From the IMG/VR virus record IMGVR_UViG_3300045256_000376, positions 1 through 24,437 of that record: a DNA stretch of 24,437 bases; one strand, written 5' to 3'. The translations under genes were made by a program, and so were the position numbers. The first letter of the stretch is position 1. Every line of letters starts with the position of its first letter. Source of the stretch: a virus. The notes under the pieces were generated by a model that did no database searches, was not told where the DNA came from, and worked only from the letters and a program-made list of their open reading frames with translations. Shown one piece after another: positions 21,185 to 24,437 of the stretch.

Positions 21185-23224
21185 ATGCCACAAGTCATTC
21201 GCATTGAAGACCAAAACGAACTCATCCCAACCGCCACCTACCCTCACGCTAAATGGAAGTTCGAGAACTTCAATCCGGTGCAAAGCCGGTTGATTGATAT
21301 CTACAAAGGTGATGCGAATGTAACGATTGCTGCCAGCACTGCTGCCGGTAAGACGGTTTCGAGTGAAATCTTCGCTGCCTATGAGATCAGGCAGAACAAG
21401 AAGAAAATGCTCTACATCGGTCCGCTCAAGTCATTGGTGAAGGAGAAATACCAGGACTGGACAAAGCCTGACTACCACTTTGGCGATCTTAAAGTGTCTA
21501 TCTGTTCTGGAGATTATCGGCTCACCAACAACCGCCTTAAGGAATTGGAGAATGCCGACATTATCGTTATGACGCCCGAGATGTTGGCGTCTCGCTGTCG
21601 TAACCATAAGAGTGAGAAGTCAAAGTTCCTCCACCATATCGGTTGCGTCGTTTTCGACGAGTCCCACCTGCTCGGTGTGCCGAGTCGTGGTGATCATATC
21701 GAGATCGCGCTGATGAAGTTGACAGAGATCAATCCGGACTGCCGAGTAATTCTCCTTTCGGCCACGTTGCCGAATGTCCACGAAGTCTGCGGCTGGGTCA
21801 GCAAGCTTACCGGACGGGATACCTACTATCTGGAATCAAAATACCGCCCCTGCCCGCTGCACATTCACTATGAAAAATATTACGACGGTTGTAATAAGTA
21901 CGAAGATAAGGAAGTTGAGAAGGTCGGAGTAGCCGTCGGAATCGTTAACTACTACAGCGAAGACAAGTTTATTGTGTTCGTTCATACGAAGCGGACCGGT
22001 CAGTTAGTTCTCGCCGCACTGAAACGTCAAGGTATCGACGCTGAGTTTCACAACGCCGACTTAGACGCCGCCAAACGTGATGCGTTGGAGAAAAAATTCA
22101 AAGAAGACCCGAAGTTCCGCTGCGTCGTTGCCACTTCAACTCTCGCCTGGGGTGTTAATCTGCCGAGCCGCCGGGTCATAATTGTCGGTGTAGACCGTGG
22201 ACTCACGCCGGTTGCGAACTATGACATTTGGCAGATGGCAGGTCGTGCCGGACGACCGGCGTTTGACTCTCGGGGCGATGTATACATTCTCGTGCCAGAA
22301 AGTGCCGAAAAGGATGTCATTACCCGGTTGAACAAGAAAAACCCTATCCGTTCGCAGTTGTTAAACGACTTCGGGGGACATTACAAGACGCTCGCCTTCC
22401 ATATCGTTTCAGAAATTCATCACGGCAACGTGAAGACGAAAGAAGGATTTCACAAATGGTTCGCCCGTAGCTTTGCCGCTCACCAAAACCAAGATTTCAG
22501 TGACGCCGAAATTGACCAGCTGATCGATTTGCTAGTGAAGTACAAGACGGTGAAGATTGAGAATAACGAATACAAGGTGACAATGACTGGCGTCGTGGCT
22601 TCAATGTTTTACTTTAGCCCGTTCGATGTGGCAGACCTTAAAAATAACTTCAAAAGGTTGTTCGAAAATCATTGGGAGAAAGACGACTACCGGCTGGCAG
22701 TCGCATTGGCTGATATTGACAGTAATCGTTGGGGTGTTGTGAACAAGAGCGAACGAGCCGAGATGTTGAAGTTCCAGATTAAGATTGAACAAATGTACGG
22801 TAAGGGCACGATTAATGAATCGGCAATCAAGGCGGCGTTCGGTTATTACAACCTTATGACCGGCCAAGATAATGCCGTATTCGGGGCATTCCAGGCGGGA
22901 CTTCGGGCTGACTCTGAGCGGACGATTGAGGTATTGGATGCCGTTGACACGATGGTCACTAAATGGAATGAAGGCGATTACTTTAAAACAATGCGCCTGC
23001 GATTGATCTACGGAGTACGGGCCGAATTGGTAGACTTGTGTCGCATTCCCAATGTCGGCAAGGTTCGAGCTGAGCGACTGTTTGCCGTCGGCGTGCGGAA
23101 CATACAAGACTTCGTGAATACGCCAGCCGAGAAACTTTCTCTGGCGATGAACCTTACCGTCGATAAGGCAAAAGAGAGCCAGGACGCTGCCCGTCAGATC
23201 AAGTTGAAAGATATGATGGGCTAA
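21185..23224 (+). CDS. Hel308/Ski2-like DNA helicase
   Basis: This superfamily 2 helicase of 679 residues is Ski2/Hel308-like. Motifs: FNPVQ (29-33), Walker A AASTAAGKT (49-57), DESH (158-161), LSAT (191-194), ATSTLAWGVNLPSR (316-329) and the arginine-finger motif QMAGRAGRP (350-358). The C-terminal half has winged-helix and helical-bundle character and ends with an HhH-like PNVGKVRAERLFAVG segment, like the ratchet/HhH end of Hel308. Hel308 proteins act on forked DNA and recombination intermediates, which suits the recombination genes nearby. AAGGAG precedes the ATG. The gene stands alone between a strong terminator and the convergent 23221 gene, which it overlaps by four bases. Confidence 0.92.
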   Translation: MPQVIRIEDQNELIPTATYPHAKWKFENFNPVQSRLIDIYKGDANVTIAASTAAGKTVSSEIFAAYEIRQNKKKMLYIGPLKSLVKEKYQDWTKPDYHFGDLKVSICSGDYRLTNNRLKELENADIIVMTPEMLASRCRNHKSEKSKFLHHIGCVVFDESHLLGVPSRGDHIEIALMKLTEINPDCRVILLSATLPNVHEVCGWVSKLTGRDTYYLESKYRPCPLHIHYEKYYDGCNKYEDKEVEKVGVAVGIVNYYSEDKFIVFVHTKRTGQLVLAALKRQGIDAEFHNADLDAAKRDALEKKFKEDPKFRCVVATSTLAWGVNLPSRRVIIVGVDRGLTPVANYDIWQMAGRAGRPAFDSRGDVYILVPESAEKDVITRLNKKNPIRSQLLNDFGGHYKTLAFHIVSEIHHGNVKTKEGFHKWFARSFAAHQNQDFSDAEIDQLIDLLVKYKTVKIENNEYKVTMTGVVASMFYFSPFDVADLKNNFKRLFENHWEKDDYRLAVALADIDSNRWGVVNKSERAEMLKFQIKIEQMYGKGTINESAIKAAFGYYNLMTGQDNAVFGAFQAGLRADSERTIEVLDAVDTMVTKWNEGDYFKTMRLRLIYGVRAELVDLCRIPNVGKVRAERLFAVGVRNIQDFVNTPAEKLSLAMNLTVDKAKESQDAARQIKLKDMMG

Positions 23225-23532
23225 CCTAAAATGTCCTTAAGTGGCGTCCCGAAGAATCCTTCTGGATACTGCACTTTCACTGTGCCGTTTCCATCGGTTT
23301 TTTTCCCGTTCTCATCCTCGGTCCAGAACCGTACTTCCTTAATTTCGTTGAAGTCGTACCACTCACCAGTCTGCGGGTCTTGAAACTTTTGCTCGAAAAA
23401 ACACGAGTCGTTCGCACTGACTGGGAGTTTGATCCGCTCGCCTTCGTGGAGGATGACCACATTACACCGCTCGTTGACCGGATCGAAGAGACGACAGTTC
23501 TTGCAGATGTGTTCGATTTTCTTCTTTTTCAT
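23221..23532 (-). CDS. Small Cys-rich protein, possible metal binder
   Basis: This minus-strand protein has 103 residues. Near the N terminus Cys10 and Cys13 (HICKNCRLFD) are followed by Cys23 and Cys44 (SCFFE), with LHEGERIKLPVSANDSC between them. Four cysteines with these spacings could hold zinc or an iron-sulfur cluster. The remainder is acidic and beta-rich (WTEDENGKKTDGN). AAAGGAAG is a good ribosome binding site. Upstream lie a TATAAT, an inverted repeat at 23561-23586 and a family II module with a promoter-like end. It overlaps the convergent helicase gene by four bases. Function unknown. Confidence 0.75.
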   Translation of the reverse strand: MKKKKIEHICKNCRLFDPVNERCNVVILHEGERIKLPVSANDSCFFEQKFQDPQTGEWYDFNEIKEVRFWTEDENGKKTDGNGTVKVQYPEGFFGTPLKDILG

Positions 23533-23555
23533 GACGTACTTCCTTTGCTTAACTA

Positions 23556-23586
23556 ATTATATTACATTTTTGGTCTTAAATGTAAT
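23556..23586 (-). promoter_or_regulatory. Inverted repeat overlapping a -10 box
   Basis: ATTACATTT (23561-23569) and AAATGTAAT (23578-23586) form a perfect 9-bp inverted repeat, and on the minus strand it runs into TATAAT (23561-23556). This geometry fits an operator covering the promoter of the Cys-rich gene. A hairpin function is also possible. Confidence 0.5.
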
Positions 23587-23624
23587 ACACTGCTACCTTG
23601 ATTTTTTGTAACAGTTGAACTAAA

Positions 23625-23755
23625 ATTTGTGTAAATAGGAGCCTTGTCGCAAATCTATGCAGGGCAACACATAATGGCTAACCTCCGATGAGGATAAAGT
23701 TAGTGTTTGTTGTCCTATGCGAATCAGATTTTCCTAGGTTTTCTGAAACGATAAA
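23625..23755 (-). repeat. Family II structured module, copy 3 (inverted)
   Basis: Read on the minus strand it matches 7636-7767, including the CATCGGAGGTTAG arm and the CCTA/TAGG stem. It ends with TTGCGA (23652-23647), a 16-base spacer and ACAAAT (23630-23625), a weaker -10 than in the other copies. It points at the Cys-rich gene. Confidence 0.65.
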
Positions 23756-23763
23756 ACTAGCCA

Positions 23764-23906
23764 TAAGACTAAATTTTGAAAAAATTATTATTATAATACA
23801 GTTGAGTAGACATCAATATACTTATTGTCGTCCGCCGGGTCTGTTTTTGGACTCCGTGTTTGACTGAAACGCCGGATACGGAGTCCGAAAACACGAAACT
23901 TGGAAT
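23764..23906 (-). repeat. Family I hairpin-promoter module, copy 4 (inverted)
   Basis: A 9-bp stem GGACTCCGT 23849-23857 / ACGGAGTCC 23878-23886, extended by TTTT/AAAA, and on the minus strand TTGATG (23816-23811), a 15-base spacer and a perfect TATAAT (23795-23790). It lies directly behind a family II module, so both promoters point at the minus-strand gene. 23907-24030 holds no gene other than the thioredoxin leader. Confidence 0.72.
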
Positions 23907-24030
23907 GGTAAGCCACTGGTTGTTAGCGAAGTGAAAACCGGCGGTAGTTGACTAGATTCGGGAATAAGCTCGAATTCGTTAAGACCGACTCGGTTGAGGA
24001 CTTTTCTCCTAGTCTTTTGGAGATCGACTG

Positions 24031-24336
24031 ATGTTAATTAATGCAAATACAATAGAATTAGTTCGTAAGTCAATTGCCCTTAACGAGTTAGTTATGGTAG
24101 ATATTTACGCAACGTGGTGTCCGCCTTGCAAAGCGTTGTCTTCAGTTATTGAGCAAGTTGCTGACTTGTGCTATATTGTCAAAGTTAACAACGATGAAGT
24201 GCCCGACGCAGCGGTAGAGTTTAACATCAGCGGGCTACCGACCGTGTTGTTTTTTAAGAATGGTCAAGAACTAGACCGTGTTCTCGGTTTAATCAGTCGA
24301 GAGGCTTTAGAAGCAAAAATCAATCAATTAAAGTGA
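24031..24336 (+). CDS. Thioredoxin
   Basis: This is a complete 101-residue thioredoxin-fold protein. The active site is WCPPC (C30, C33), where bacterial thioredoxin has WCGPC; WCPPC is typical of some Trx-like reductases and changes redox potential. The cis-proline is P70 in GLPTVLFFKNG. No signal peptide is visible, so it acts in the cytoplasm. GGAG at 24019-24022 is the ribosome binding site and can pair with TCTCC at 24005-24009. Phage thioredoxins can serve the phage or host ribonucleotide reductase, or a polymerase as a processivity factor. Since the polymerase here is family A like that of T7, a processivity role is possible, but no thioredoxin-binding loop is apparent in this short polymerase. 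Confidence 0.93.
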   Translation: MLINANTIELVRKSIALNELVMVDIYATWCPPCKALSSVIEQVADLCYIVKVNNDEVPDAAVEFNISGLPTVLFFKNGQELDRVLGLISREALEAKINQLK

Positions 24337-24394
24337 CCACGAGAGACAATGGTAGTTCATATGATCAACAGCAGCAACACTGCTATTTTGGGGA

Positions 24395-24437
24395 TTCATT
24401 TCGATTCACCAAAAGGGCGGCGGAAGCCCCTACATCG
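24395..24437 (-). repeat. Family III unit, partial at right edge
   Basis: ATTCACCAAAAGGGCGGCGG and the following AAGCCCCTACATCG match the minus-strand reading of 9390-9425. The rest lies beyond the window. 24337-24394 shows only a short AGCAG/CTGCT hairpin with a T-run, a weak terminator candidate. Confidence 0.5.

Overview
The window reads as part of a large, lytic-type tailed phage genome. The evidence is a T4-like replication and recombination set (family A DNA polymerase, DnaB helicase, UvsX/RecA, UvsY-like mediator, gp32-like ssDNA-binding protein) together with a separate DnaQ-type exonuclease, a sigma-like factor, a base-excision glycosylase, an amidoligase and a thioredoxin. There are no ribosomal, tRNA or housekeeping genes. 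Genes mostly lie on the + strand, use the standard bacterial code and often have clear Shine-Dalgarno sites. The host cannot be named from sequence alone.

Layout. 1-730: no convincing gene, but a dense set of long hairpins that looks like a large structured RNA. 727-1870: repeat modules and one small HTH gene. 1870-3632: an unknown gene overlapping a compact DNA polymerase. 3999-7550: sigma-like factor, small helical protein, DnaB, UvsY-like protein and HhH-GPD glycosylase, the last three overlapping by 1-4 bases. 8223-8870: DnaQ-like exonuclease. 9654-11321: a phosphatase-like protein that lost its catalytic Arg, a frameshifted sulfotransferase and a methyltransferase-like gene. 11541-14785: an unknown two-part protein, an unknown protein, a coiled-coil protein and the ssDNA-binding protein. 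15212-17533: UvsX/RecA interrupted by a 367-residue LAGLIDADG intein. 17861-20289: a minus-strand winged-helix-like gene divergent from an amidoligase operon. 20267-23224: a minus-strand unknown gene, a Gly-rich-tailed protein and a Hel308/Ski2-like helicase with its own terminator and promoter. 23221-24336: a small Cys-rich minus-strand gene and a thioredoxin.

The most unusual content is between the genes. Long intergenic stretches (300-780 bp) are built from recurring modules. Family I (four copies) is a structured hairpin followed by a promoter-like TTGAYR-15-TATARY. Family II (three copies) is about 120-130 nt with covarying short stems and a promoter-like sequence at its 3' edge. Family III (five clear copies plus two partial) is a REP-like palindromic unit whose stem arms change together around a similar loop. 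A long leader is shared by the HTH gene and recA. A TAGTGGCGGG motif follows structured leader RNA at three loci. These modules sit in front of the replication genes and look like a dispersed regulatory system. Their function is inferred, not shown.

Working together: polymerase, exonuclease, DnaB, SSB, UvsX and UvsY would form the replisome and recombination machine. The glycosylase and Hel308-like helicase would serve repair or fork processing. The sigma-like factor would redirect host RNA polymerase.
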